A model generated the notes under the pieces. The model was not told the DNA's origin, did no database searches, and saw only the letters and a list, made by a program, of their open reading frames with translations. Made by a program: the position numbers and the translations under genes. Of a stretch of DNA of 64,000 bases, positions 53,501-62,953 are shown one piece after another. The DNA is from Pagrus major. Lineage: Eukaryota > Chordata > Actinopteri > Spariformes > Sparidae. The stretch spans positions 3,074,484 through 3,138,483 of the forward strand of contig NC_133218.1 of the NCBI RefSeq assembly GCF_040436345.1, read 5' to 3'. Positions within the stretch are counted from its first letter, which is position 1. The number at the start of each line of letters is the position of its first letter.

Positions 53501-56500
53501 TGTAGCTTCAGTTTGGTATGACAAGTACGAAAGAAAGAGCCAAAATACGTAATAATAAAAGTACGAAAGAAAGAAAGTACGAAAGATGAAAATATGAAAT
53601 GTTATTTCAAAAAACAGTGTGTGTCCAGCAAACACAAACATACAAACACACTCGCACACACACCCCCTCCCTGAAGAAGAATGATGATAAAGGACTTTGG
53701 AGAACCTGGCTTGCTGTATTGTTTGTAAAAGCTGAGCTGACGTTCTTGCACATGCACACCCAAACTTTTAGGACCATGGGTATGGCTTCAGACACAGAAG
53801 GAAGGAAGGAAGGAAGGAAGGAAGGAAGGAAGGAAGGAAGGAAGGAAGGAAGACAGGAAGGAAGACAGGAAGGAAGGAAGGAAGGAAGGAAGGAAGGAAG
53901 GAAGGAAGGAAGGAAGGAAGGAAGGAAGGAAGGAAGGAAGGAAGGAAGGAAGAAAGAAGAGGACATAGGCTCAGCCTCCTCACTCCCTCCGTACCTGGTT
54001 TAATGCTTTGCTGTCTCGCTGCAGCTCTTTCCATACTGTCTTTAACACAGTAGTAGAGTTCACGACACTAGAAAGCAAAGAGTAAAGTCATTTTTTTGTG
54101 TTCTATTTTATGTTCTCTGAAAAATGAATAAAAGCACAGGCTGCAGAGAGAGAGAGGCAGTTTCTGACCTTTTTGGTATAGAACTTGTTGAGCTGTGTCT
54201 CTTGGCCGTTGCGTCTCCAGAGACACAGCACCTTGGTCTTGGGACAGTAAGTCATGTTGATGAGCTTCTCGTACCACCAGCGTTCGTAAACTGTGCCGAT
54301 GTTGCTGCGCAGGACTATACAGTCATCACACACCTGAAGAAATAGAGTTTAATATTAGTAAAATGAGCACCAACATGACATAGTCACAGATGCAGGTAAA
54401 GGAAGTACACTCTGCGTACCTCCATGAAAAAGATGTCTCCTGTGGTGTCAGTGCCAGCATGTACAACAAATGTTTGCTTCTTGATGTGACGACTTCCACT
54501 GGGCCTGATGGGAAGCTCACGGCCATTCTATAAAACATAATTAGGTCCAAATAATTACAAAAGGATGAATAGAAATTGAACTAACTACATTTAAATTAAG
54601 CCAGATATTCACCATGTTGGCCAGTTTGTCCAATATCTCATTGATCTCTTGGCTGTATGTGAGGCCGATGTGGGACTTCCCCATCAGACGCCTCACTTTC
54701 TTCCTGATGTCATTTTTGTTCAACTAAAACAGACAAACACATCCACATAAAGTCGAGAGGTACAAACAATGTCAAATCTGACATTAATCAACAATTATGG
54801 TGTCACATGAATAACACGACAAACAGGCCTCCGTACTTTCATCATTAGCATGTATGCAATCATGTTGTGCAGCAGAGTGGCCAGAAGTCGGTCTTCATCA
54901 TCCTCCAGACGCTTCCGGTCATGATCTCCTAATGACAAGTATCTGTGTTGACAAACACAAGACAGAAAAGCAAGTATTAACAGTCCAGGACCAGAATCAC
55001 TAAATTATCCAGTGACTGTGACAAAATGTATGCATGACAGATTAAATAAAGCCATGTTGAACCTTTCAATCATCTCCTGGGGTCCCTGGTCCATCCCCAT
55101 CCCCTCACGCTCCAACATCACAGCGTCTAAGTAGGCATCCTCCCAGAACTGCAGCTGGTCCCACAGTGTGGAGCGCTCCTTACCTGAACACATGAGACAG
55201 GACACATGTAGCTTCTACAATGTACAAAGCTGCACAACTTCAACACCATACACAGCCACAAGCATACAATCTAAGTTCTAAATATGTAACTTATTTTAAA
55301 AAAAATGCTATTTTATTGGAGGAGTTGGCAATATAAATTGCATATCCAACTATTATACTTTGGCAGCAAGTTACTACAAGAAGTAATGAAGTACTTATAT
55401 TGCAACATTTTACTGAAGCTCTCCATTTTAACTGCTGTCAGAAGATGAACAAGCAGTGCACAGTCTTAGTCATGCAGGGAAACAACAGTAAGTCAGTTAC
55501 ACAGGGAGGTCTGTGATGAAGCTCACAACTAACAGGTAACAGGCTAACAAACAGGCTGCAAATAATTATTTTCATTATCGATTAATCTGCTGATTATTGT
55601 CACAATTAACTAATTCATTGTTTGTTCTAAAAAGTCAAAACAACTTGAAAAATGGTCATTGAAATTTCATAGAGCCAACAGTTACATCTTCATCTTGCTT
55701 CCTTTGTCCCACCAACAACTGTCTAAAACCCAAAGACTTTTCATTTACTGTCATAAATGACAAAGGAAAGAAGCAAATCCTCACATTTAAGAAGCTGGAA
55801 CCTGCAAATGTTTGACATTTTTGTTTGAAAAATTATTTAAAAGAATAATCAATTATCAAAATATTGTTCCTTTCAATCAGCTAATCTACCACCAGGGCCA
55901 ATAAAACCTTCACTTGGATTTTTTTGATTGATTGATTAATTAATTAACTGCCCACCTCTACTGCCCACCTCCGTGGAAATTTGTTTTGTTTTGCTTTTCC
56001 CAACAGCGAAAGTACATACAGTACACTACACACAGCACAACACAACATTAAAAACATACAAAATATACAACATACAATTGTGCAAATGGGAAGGTAGCAG
56101 CTAACAGGTTATACAAATGATACCAAAAAGCAATTGTTTCTTGATGCAAAAGCATTCTGTGTTCAATGCCTGTCTGGCATAGAGAATTAAAGATGTCTTT
56201 TATATGTTCTTGCTGGCCCCTGGGACCCTAAATCGACAAGTACAGTGACTATGACTGAAGTATCTGTAGTTGAATGTTTATTCTCTCTGTGTACACCCCT
56301 GTCAATATATGGCTGCCAGTTCCTTTCACTGAAACACTCAGGTTGCCGTACCAAGCTGTTATGTTAAATGACAAAATGCTTTCAACCAGGCTCCTGCATG
56401 CCATTTTAAGTATGAGCTGGCTAACAGTAAAGCTCCTCAGCTTCTAGATAAGAAACAATCATTGACTGGCTCTCTTTAAAATGCTCTTCGAGATCTCATT

Positions 56501-59500
56501 AAAAGTCAGAGTCTGATCAATGATTGTGGCCAAGCACTTCAAATGTTCGACTCTTCTACAGGCCGGTTATAGAATGTGACAGGGAGGATGTTACTGGTTC
56601 CACTTATAGCTGTTCTTTTTTATTTAAAGTGCCATTATTGCATTTACAGAGATGTCGGATGCTGGCTTTAAGTGCCGCTATTTGTGAAGTTACTGGAATT
56701 ACAAGTTAATGTGGACTGGGGAAATTACATTTTCTTCTTCCTCGAATTTAAAAACAAAGTTGTGAATAGTCACAAAATAATTTATAATATAAAACAGAAA
56801 GGCGTGACATAAATTATTTTTACAGGATGCAGAAGATGAATAAAATATTTCACTTCATCCACTTTGTCCCCACCTCATCCTGCAGAAGCTTATTGAAAAT
56901 CTTGACATTTCCCAATATTATTTACCAGCTGGTGGCTCATATTAGTGTACTTAACTCATAATTACGCTTCTGGCAGCACTCGAAGGCGCTCATCCCATAT
57001 GCAAACCCAGGGAATGTTAAGCTTCTAGTTCAACATGAAAGTAAGTCAGAAAACTAGTTGAAAACGCAGGTGAGCAGACATTAAAATAAATGTTAACAGA
57101 GCAAAGTGAGCGGAAATCACACACATGTTGCCGTCTTTGATCTCTGTGAGAGAAAACTAAGGCTCAAGTCTGCAGGATTGCTTATATTTTCCCTCCTTAC
57201 CTCATGTTCAGAAACACACAGATGTGCTCACCAATGCACAGAGAAAACCCACATCACATCAAAGATTGAACAGAGCTACTCCATGTGAACAATGGACACA
57301 CCTCCCCGCACACACTCACACACATATGTACAGGAAAAGGGCAAAGGCAAGAGATTAGCCCTACTTAGAGAAAAGGTTTCCATGGCAGCATCCTCTAGTT
57401 GATCCCAAACGGAGCTCTTATCGCGGCCTGGAAGAATTTCCCAGGAGGAGCAGCAGGAGGGACGACAAGCAGCGAGAGCAGGAGGGGGTTAGGCGAGGAA
57501 GAGGTGAGAGGGTTTAATGGCAAAAACAAGAGCAGAGCGAGCCGAGAACCACACCAGAGAAACAAAAAACCAGGACCAAGACATATCACGTTCATTTAAA
57601 CACTAATTTATAGCTTGCCCTTATACGCAGGTTGTAATTTTTCAAAAAACAGGTTTAGCCAATAGTCTTGTTCCTGCTAATTGTGGTAATGAGGCTGAAT
57701 GTTTATCAACTGCTTATATATGATATTGACTTTGAGTCCTTATTGTTTTTACATATTTAAAGACGTTAGTTTATTTAATTATTGCAATTTGTTTTGTTAA
57801 ACGTACGATTACAACTAAACACCAGTAATTACTCTGCAACAGATGCAGTCATGTCTAACCATAATGAAAATAAATATTCCTAAAAGAAGCAACCCAGCAT
57901 TATTTCTTCTATTTCATCCTTTCCTTTAATGTTAATCCTGTTTTCACATGCTTATATTTTTAAATTTTGCCAAACCTCACAGAAAGCAGTGAATATAACT
58001 GTTAATTCTTCACTATGTAAAATTACATAGAGTTACATCAGATAATAAACATCAGGGTATAACCTTTCACCTTTTAACAAAGTTCAGTTCACCATTTCAT
58101 AATAACCATTACACTACTTCTGTGTAATCACATGTCTGACTTCTGCTTTAATAAAAATAATTGTTTCCAGGGTTAGTGAAAGTTCACCGTGGTCACATTA
58201 ATAGTAACAGTGACTTCACTCACTACAACTTGCACAAGTTGTAGTGAGTGAAGGGTCACAACATGTAGCAATAGTTTTATTAGTGGATGTTCTTTTTATA
58301 TTTAAGGTTGTTTGGCTCGAATGAGTTTCTGTGACAAAAGTAATGTTAGTAAAGCAAAGCTGTGACAACAATTTAGTGACAGACAAAGTAAGGAAACACT
58401 TAAAATAAGAAAATAATTCATCGCATCACACAGGAACGATAAACGTGAGCTGTTTGACAGCACTGCAAGAGGAAGTAGAGAAGTGAAGTCGAGAGCAGAA
58501 CATACCCAGCAGGCCTTCACACAGGTAAATCCTCATACTGATGTCCTCCATTGGCTGTGCCGGCGGCCCCTTCGCCATAGCATGTACATGATCTTTTGCA
58601 CCTGGTTTCAGAGTGTGGGTCTTTCCCTGTGGAAATGGGACAGGGTCAATGCTTGTGAACTGTCAGCGACAGTAGAACAATGACTAAAATTACAGTTTTA
58701 TCTGTTTTTGTCCTTTTTTCAGCATCATCCTACTGTAAATAATTCAGATCAAATACTGTTCCTAACGATAGTCTGGCTCTAGAAATATCAACTCTGTGAC
58801 AGATGGGCGACGAAAGTGGAAGAGGAAGCGTTTGAATTGATTTAAGATATTAATCTAGACAAAGTAGTTCCTTAGCACAATTCATCAATAATTCAATAAA
58901 GACAGCTTCACTTTATACATAATTGTTGTCTGTAGTTACTAATGAATCAATAACAAAACCACTACTAAAACTAAATGTATGCAGCCAGTAACAAATCATA
59001 ATGCTATTAAAGATAGAAATGCTTTTTCAAACTATAAAACAAAATAAACTTGCATATCGTGTATACATTTAAAACTTCTGATAGTCACTGTCATCAGTGG
59101 GAAAACTAGTTGTCTACATAAAAGAACTACAGAACTGATGTTAACTTGTGTTTCTATGTTGTGGAAAACTTATCTGCAGTCTTCTACTTTTTGTAGTATG
59201 TGTGGGACGTTTGAAGTAAATAGTGTCTGTTTAAGTTGGCTATTATTTAAAGTAAGAACTATGCTCTACATATATAATTTACTTATAGTGGGTTAAATAC
59301 TTACAAATACTGTGCTGGTGGCTGGATTGGTTTCAATCTCACTGTCGGAGAGAGTCCCTCTGGACTGATTTAAATGAGGAGCAACTCTTCCACCGAGGCC
59401 GTCTCCTGCTGTGCTGCTCAGGTCACTGTCAGCTCCAAGAGTCTCTCCAGAACTATTGCTTATCTAAAATAAAATAAAAATCCAGGTGTAAGAACAAAAC

Positions 59501-62500
59501 GCAAGTGGTGTTTCACATGCAGACATGCTTTTGGTGACAATGAAATGTGATCAAATAATTTGAAATAACCTTATTACACACAGTGACAGTGTGTATGTAA
59601 TGTATTCTCTAGCAGCTTGATCCAGCTCCTCACTGAAGTTATATGATTTTTACACTACATGACATTGTGTAAAACAAGACTCCATGTTTTTACAGGTGAT
59701 AATGTCTTGCCTATTCCCTATGTCTATATGACTTTATGTGAAGCTCTGATAAAGCACTGAAATGTTACAAATAAAGGGAGTGAGTGATGGACAGTGTCCA
59801 GGAGTGTTTTCTTACAAAATTTCTTAAAATTCAGCCTGATAAATTTTAGGGTTTTCACCAGAATTTAAATAAAATTCTATGGATTTAAACAATATAAGGC
59901 TACACATCATGGGTTTATAATGACTGGCACTTGCTTACTGGTAAAGTTTAAGAAGTTACAAGCAGATATACAGTACATACTGTATGAAGCTATATGCAGT
60001 TATAACCTTATAATAGTAACACCAACTTCCTAGGCTTTAAACAGAGGGTACTATCAATGATGTGTCCCATTTGTGAACAACACTGCAAAACACCACCCAT
60101 TATTCTTATTTCTCCTTTTTTTCCTTTTTTTTTTTAAGGGAAACAGATGATAAAACAGACTATAAATGGTCTAAACCAAATATATCATCCTGGCATCTGC
60201 AGGTAAAACTTTGAAGTACCATGTAGCTGGAAAAGGCAGGAAAAGTGCAGAATATCTGAGTTGGCTGTGCCCTACCACTGTGCTAGCCTCTGAGTCCTGG
60301 CTGGTGCTTCTTGTCAGGATCGGTGGCTCTGAGCTCGTTACAGACTCTGTGTCGCTCTTCTGTAAACCCCAAAAAATAGAAAAGTCAGTAACAGACAGTA
60401 AAAATGAGCTGCACACCATTAGCAGTTTTTAACATTCAAACACCAACACCATAGACTGTTTAGCACAACAGACTCCGGGGAAGGCCAAAAGGCTGTAAAT
60501 CATGAACTGGACACTGAAACTGAAGGTACAAACCTGAGATCCAGATGTGACACTGAGGCCACTGTCAGCACTGATCTGTGACTTCTTCTCCTCTGCATCA
60601 GTCACCTGGGGGCGCTGCTGCTTTGCTCCTTCAGACCCTGAAGGACAGATGTGATTATCAGCATGTATTCAGAAAAGTACGACATCTTCTTGCCTTACTT
60701 AGAGCCGCCTCACTCAAAGCCAACACAGCACAGCAACACTGATGCTACGTCCATCTAAAGTGCCAAAGCCTCGTTTTTAACACAGCAAAAGCATAAATAT
60801 AAGACTACCTTATTCATGTTTGTGAAATGAATATTACCTCTAAGACTCAGAGCCTTAAGCTGCCTCTAGCTAAAAATACAGGGTGGCTATAGTAAATCTA
60901 ATCTAAAGAGGAAAGAAAACTTGTTTCATAATTTTTTTCACAACTTTCTGTATAAAGTACTGCAGCAAAATTGAGTAGTAACAGATGAAGCTTTCAAAGA
61001 CCAGGCAGAGAAGTTACAAAGGGTCAAGCAGAGAGTGCCATAAAACTGGGGGGGAAAGTTACAAAAGAAAACAAAACTGCACGAGCGCGACATTAATTCT
61101 CAAGTCAATGCTGCAAATGTGGCCAAAGTTACACCAAAACCACAAACAGACACAGGCAGTTAGGCATGCAGACAAACTGATGGACGGTAAAGGAGACATT
61201 TTCTGTTTCAAGTGTGATTTGTACTTCGTTATTTATCACCGCATGTGGTGACAAGTGGATCCTGACACTTCCTTGTTTGTTGTGTCACTTAACGTTTGCA
61301 AACTATTTAGTAAAGCCTCAAAATGTGCCAGCAACTACAGAATATTGGCTGTCGATACACAGTTTGAAGAAAGCCACTTGAAACTGGAAAAAACAGTTAA
61401 AAGAGCAGGACAGGGCAGCAGGTATTCATTTCTTCTCGTCTTGATGCGGGGTGTCAAGGGGAAAAAAAAAACACACTGGAAAACAAAATGACACATTGCT
61501 TGAGCTAAAGCCAGTGAATAAAACATAAAATTCCCATTTTTTTTTATAACAATAACTCTTAAACATTTGCAATTATTTTAAATGTAACAAATTAAATAAT
61601 GTTAAAAAAAGAATAAAAAACTTTTATACAGCACTACTTTCCTACACGTGCTGGCTTCTACAGTATGTTATGCATCCCACCTAGTGAGCTACAGCTATTA
61701 GGCTAACAAAGCTGAGGTCATTACATACTGTATCATTGGAAAAGCTAGCATTCACTGTAGTAATGCCTGCTGGAAGAACTTACCCATCTCAAGTCTTGAT
61801 GAACTAAAACAAGGGTGTAAATTCTCACAGCACCATGTTTGTAAGAAATTCTATGACCCTGTTTTTCATACAGCAAACACAAAATTACAAAAAATACAAA
61901 ATGTAATACCACTAGAGGATACCAACACTACTGCATATAAGTAATGATAATCCAGTGTACCAAACTAGAAAATCAATAAAATCTTAGCTGAAATCACCCT
62001 GATCCACATCTCATTTGTAGGGCATAATAGAGAGCTGCAGGAATGAGTCCTGAAACCTGAAATGTCAAAGCATTTTGCACTTCCGGCTCCCTCGTCTCAA
62101 ACTTAATGGGTTTTCTGAATGGGTTTTCAGTTACAAAAGACCTGAAAAAGGTCTGTGGTTAACACAAGCTTAAGAGATTTTCACATTTTGTTCTACAACA
62201 GTAAATACCCCACCTGTGAATTAAAAAGTGTTTACATGTATCAGAAAAGTTGGTTGCTGACAAGTGGCTAAATGAGTCAACAGAAGTTGTCGGGGACTCA
62301 GAGAATCATCTACTCACTAGTCCATCTTTACAGGCTGACTTTAGTTGCGAACTCTAACTTTACAACTCGTCGAATGACCAATTTATAGTAAGTGTAGGTG
62401 AAGTTGAAGTCACGCGACCACAATGCAGTTTGTTTATATAGCCCAACGTTAGCTTTTTACTTAGCGATTGCAATTACACTTCAAAAATCATAAAAGTGGT

Positions 62501-62953
62501 GTTCATTTGTGAAGATTATCTTACTTGTGAGTATCATTAGCTTGTGTTTGCCACAGAGCTTATTTTCTGCAATAATCCAAAATCCAATTCAAAAATCCCA
62601 TAAGGCTTCTTAGTGAGGGAACCAGGGCGATGCTAACTTCCAGGTTTAGCCTGCAAAATTACGACATCCCTGCAGCACTCTATCAAACTACTATAACAAT
62701 CTTGATCTTGGTCTCACATCAAGACTCTTAAACCTATTTTTTATATCTTATTGGGAGCACTCCTTTTTATTTATTCAGTAAAAAAAGACACTGGATAGTT
62801 TGAAAAGGTGGGGAGAAGGGGGTAGAAAAAGGTCAACAGCTGAACACCCCAATCCTTTTTCTTTTCTTTTCCCTTTTTTTTGGTGTGTGAAAAGTCTCTT
62901 ACTCTGTGGTTTTTCCATAGCTTTTTGCTTATCCTGGTGCTTGCTCCACAATT
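44483..62953 (-). CDS. madd: MADD (MAP kinase-activating death domain / Rab3 exchange factor), 3' part
   Basis: C-terminal 512 residues of the DENN-domain protein MADD (Rab3GEP, DENN/MADD), the exchange factor for Rab3 and Rab27 that also binds TNF receptor 1. Fifteen exons from 62953 down to 44483 keep phase at every junction. Recognisable blocks in order are [164 protein letters not shown] and [12 protein letters not shown]. The catalytic DENN module is upstream, outside the window. The exon-dense part (53.1-60.6 kb) is separated by repeat-filled introns from three small 3' exons. The C-terminal tail after FSYVAAV differs from mammals. Exon 62903-62953 is the least certain. Confidence 0.95.
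44771..45328. mobile_element. hAT-like MITE in the last madd intron
   Basis: The termini TAGGGGTGTCACAATT and AATTGTGACACCCCTA are perfect inverted repeats. An 8-base target duplication flanks them: CTAATAAG on the left (44763-44770) and CTAATAAC on the right (45329-45336), seven of eight matching. An 8-bp duplication is the hAT hallmark. No transposase frame. Confidence 0.85.
45341..45957. mobile_element. Foldback element adjoining the hAT-like MITE
   Basis: The left text GAGAGGTGAAGTCCTGCCCC, then GGACCTTATTTCATAAAT, recurs inverted at the right end as ATTTCTGAAATAAGGTCC and GGGACTTCACCTCTC. It starts about 12 bases after the previous element ends. Non-coding. Confidence 0.65.
46601..46663. 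repeat. Perfect 24-bp inverted repeat (hairpin)
   Basis: The arms 46601-46624 and 46640-46663 are exact reverse complements (outer end GTGACTCTGCAG). The 15-base loop itself contains GATGA-GGC-TCATC, which can extend the stem by five pairs. It lies in the madd intron between the last two exons. Confidence 0.9.
46942..46988 (-). CDS. madd: madd penultimate coding exon (47 nt)
   Basis: The acceptor follows a T-rich tract and ends GGCATAG; the donor is ATG followed by GTGAGT. It encodes (V)[15 protein letters not shown], matching the conserved MADD block. The first Val is completed by G from the preceding exon. Entry phase 1, exit phase 0. Confidence 0.92.
47237..47865. mobile_element. Foldback MITE in a madd intron, TTAA flanks
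   Basis: The left end TTAAAGGGGACCTTGTGCT and the right end AGCACAATAGGTCCCCTTTAA form inverted repeats with TTAA at both ends. Internal GTTAGCTCAGTTAGC-like words are also partly palindromic. The ends are of a type I recall as common in teleosts. No transposase. Confidence 0.75.
47866..50199 (-). other. madd intron sequence without a recognised gene
   Basis: It lies between the 70-nt and 47-nt madd exons. A minus-strand open frame of 268 codons (47543-48349) crosses from here into the MITE at 47237-47865. It is Cys/Phe/Ser/Leu-rich and resembles no family, so I do not call it a gene. The rest is AT-rich. Confidence 0.45.
50200..50269 (-). CDS. madd: madd exon (VFIEL block)
   Basis: The acceptor is GTTTTTAG and the donor TTTG followed by GTAATT. 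It encodes [18 protein letters not shown] plus VLEEF and the first base of Val, closely matching the family block. Entry phase 0, exit phase 1. It sits isolated, 2.9 kb from the upstream exon and 3.2 kb from the downstream one. Confidence 0.93.
51676..52319. mobile_element. Foldback element in a madd intron
   Basis: The left end TTGAAGGGTCAATTTACCC pairs with the right end GGGTGAACTGACCCTTCAA. Inside, text around GAGCAACATTGTCATT resembles a block at about 31290. Non-coding. Confidence 0.7.
53176..53282 (-). CDS. madd: madd exon (GPELGG block)
   Basis: The acceptor is TTCCTTCAG and the donor CAG followed by GTAAGA. It encodes (G)[18 protein letters not shown], then [17 protein letters not shown]. 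Entry phase 1, exit phase 0. Confidence 0.94.
53796..53963. repeat. (GGAA)n purine tract, about 168 bp
   Basis: Tandem AAGG units with only two C interruptions (53854 and 53866) make one strand purine and the other pyrimidine. On the madd sense strand it is (CCTT)n, about 30 bases downstream of the donor of exon 53995-54067. Repeat-derived open frames here are meaningless. Confidence 0.97.
53995..54067 (-). CDS. madd: madd exon (CRELYYC block)
   Basis: The acceptor is GCTTTCTAG and the donor CCAG followed by GTACGG. It encodes [20 protein letters not shown] then SIKP and the first base of Gly. Entry phase 0, exit phase 1. The donor lies close to the long GGAA/TTCC tract. Confidence 0.95.
54169..54333 (-). 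CDS. madd: madd exon ([10 protein letters not shown] block)
   Basis: The acceptor is ATTTCTTCAG and the donor AAG followed by GTCAGA. It encodes 55 residues, [20 protein letters not shown] through [19 protein letters not shown], highly conserved in MADD. Phase 0 at both ends. Confidence 0.95.
54420..54527 (-). CDS. madd: madd exon (NGRELP block)
   Basis: The acceptor is TGTTTTATAG and the donor GAG followed by GTACGC. It encodes 36 residues including [19 protein letters not shown]. Phase 0 at both ends, so skipping would keep frame. Confidence 0.95.
54613..54723 (-). CDS. madd: madd exon (KNDIRKK block)
   Basis: The acceptor is GTCTGTTTTAG and the donor ATG followed by GTGAAT. It encodes 37 residues, [20 protein letters not shown] then [17 protein letters not shown]. 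Phase 0 at both ends. Confidence 0.95.
54837..54942 (-). CDS. madd: madd exon (YLSLGDHD block)
   Basis: The acceptor is GTCAACACAG and the donor AAA followed by GTACGG. It encodes (R)[17 protein letters not shown] then [18 protein letters not shown]. Entry phase 2, exit phase 0. Confidence 0.94.
55063..55183 (-). CDS. madd: madd exon (KERSTLWDQ block)
   Basis: The acceptor is CATGTGTTCAG and the donor GAAAG followed by GTTCAA, a weak donor beyond the GT. It encodes (G)[19 protein letters not shown] then [20 protein letters not shown]. Entry phase 1, exit phase 2. Confidence 0.94.
55551..55895 (-). repeat. MITE family of 24782-25126, copy 3
   Basis: The left part CATTATCGATTAATCTGC and the internal CTCACATTTAAGAAGCTGG and GTCATAAATGACAAAGG words fit the family seen at 36315-36685. 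The ends are eroded. It is in a madd intron. Confidence 0.55.
58214..58253. repeat. 19-bp inverted repeat with 2-base loop
   Basis: The arms 58214-58232 and 58235-58253 are exact reverse complements (CTTCACTCACTACAACTTG on the left). They are flanked by TGA and GGTCA, which nearly extend the stem. It lies about 250 bases downstream (minus strand) of a madd exon donor. Confidence 0.9.
58506..58626 (-). CDS. madd: madd exon (GKTHTLKP block)
   Basis: The acceptor is TTTCCACAG and the donor CTGG followed by GTATGT. It encodes [20 protein letters not shown] then [20 protein letters not shown] and the first base of Gly. The middle is a variable linker; the end is conserved. Entry phase 0, exit phase 1. 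Confidence 0.93.
59305..59463 (-). CDS. madd: madd exon ([14 protein letters not shown] block)
   Basis: The acceptor follows a T-rich tract ending TTTTAG; the donor is TTT followed by GTAAGT. It encodes 53 residues, [20 protein letters not shown] through [18 protein letters not shown]. Ser-rich linker region. Phase 0 at both ends. Confidence 0.94.
60276..60359 (-). CDS. madd: madd exon (KSDTESV block)
   Basis: The acceptor is GGGTTTACAG and the donor GTG followed by GTAGGG. It encodes 28 residues, [20 protein letters not shown] then QDSEASTV. Phase 0 at both ends. Confidence 0.93.
60534..60637 (-). CDS. madd: madd exon ([10 protein letters not shown] block)
   Basis: The acceptor is CTGTCCTTCAG and the donor CAG followed by GTTTGT. 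It encodes (R)[18 protein letters not shown] then [16 protein letters not shown]. Entry phase 1, exit phase 0. Confidence 0.92.
62045..62660 (+). repeat. Three-copy repeat family, copy C
   Basis: Same orientation as copy A. Landmarks are GGTCTGTGGTTAACACA, GACAAGTGGCTAAATGAG, ATCATCTACTCACTAGTCC, CCAACGTTAGCT and CAGGGCGATGCTAACTTCC. It lies in a madd intron. Confidence 0.75.
62903..62953 (-). CDS. madd: Probable small madd exon (51 nt)
   Basis: On the minus strand a strong CT-rich tract (TCTCTCTGTCTTTCTCTCC and onward) leads to GGGTAG, and the donor is CAGA followed by GTAAGA. It encodes [16 protein letters not shown] with split codons at both ends. Its exit phase (1) fits the next exon, where A plus GG gives Arg. 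At 51 bases it could be skipped without shifting frame. I cannot match the residues to a remembered MADD block, so it is less certain than the others. Confidence 0.68.

Larger units (their letters stand above)
55184..58505 (-). other. madd: madd intron (3.3 kb)
   Basis: It contains a MITE copy (55551-55895) and a near-perfect palindrome at 58214-58253. The block at about 55976-56700 reads like an eroded LINE-type 3' segment but is not firmly assignable. No nested gene was recognised. Confidence 0.5.

Noticed and set aside
53599-54034. Open frames on both strands through the GGAA tract
   Set aside because: They are low-complexity translation of a simple repeat.
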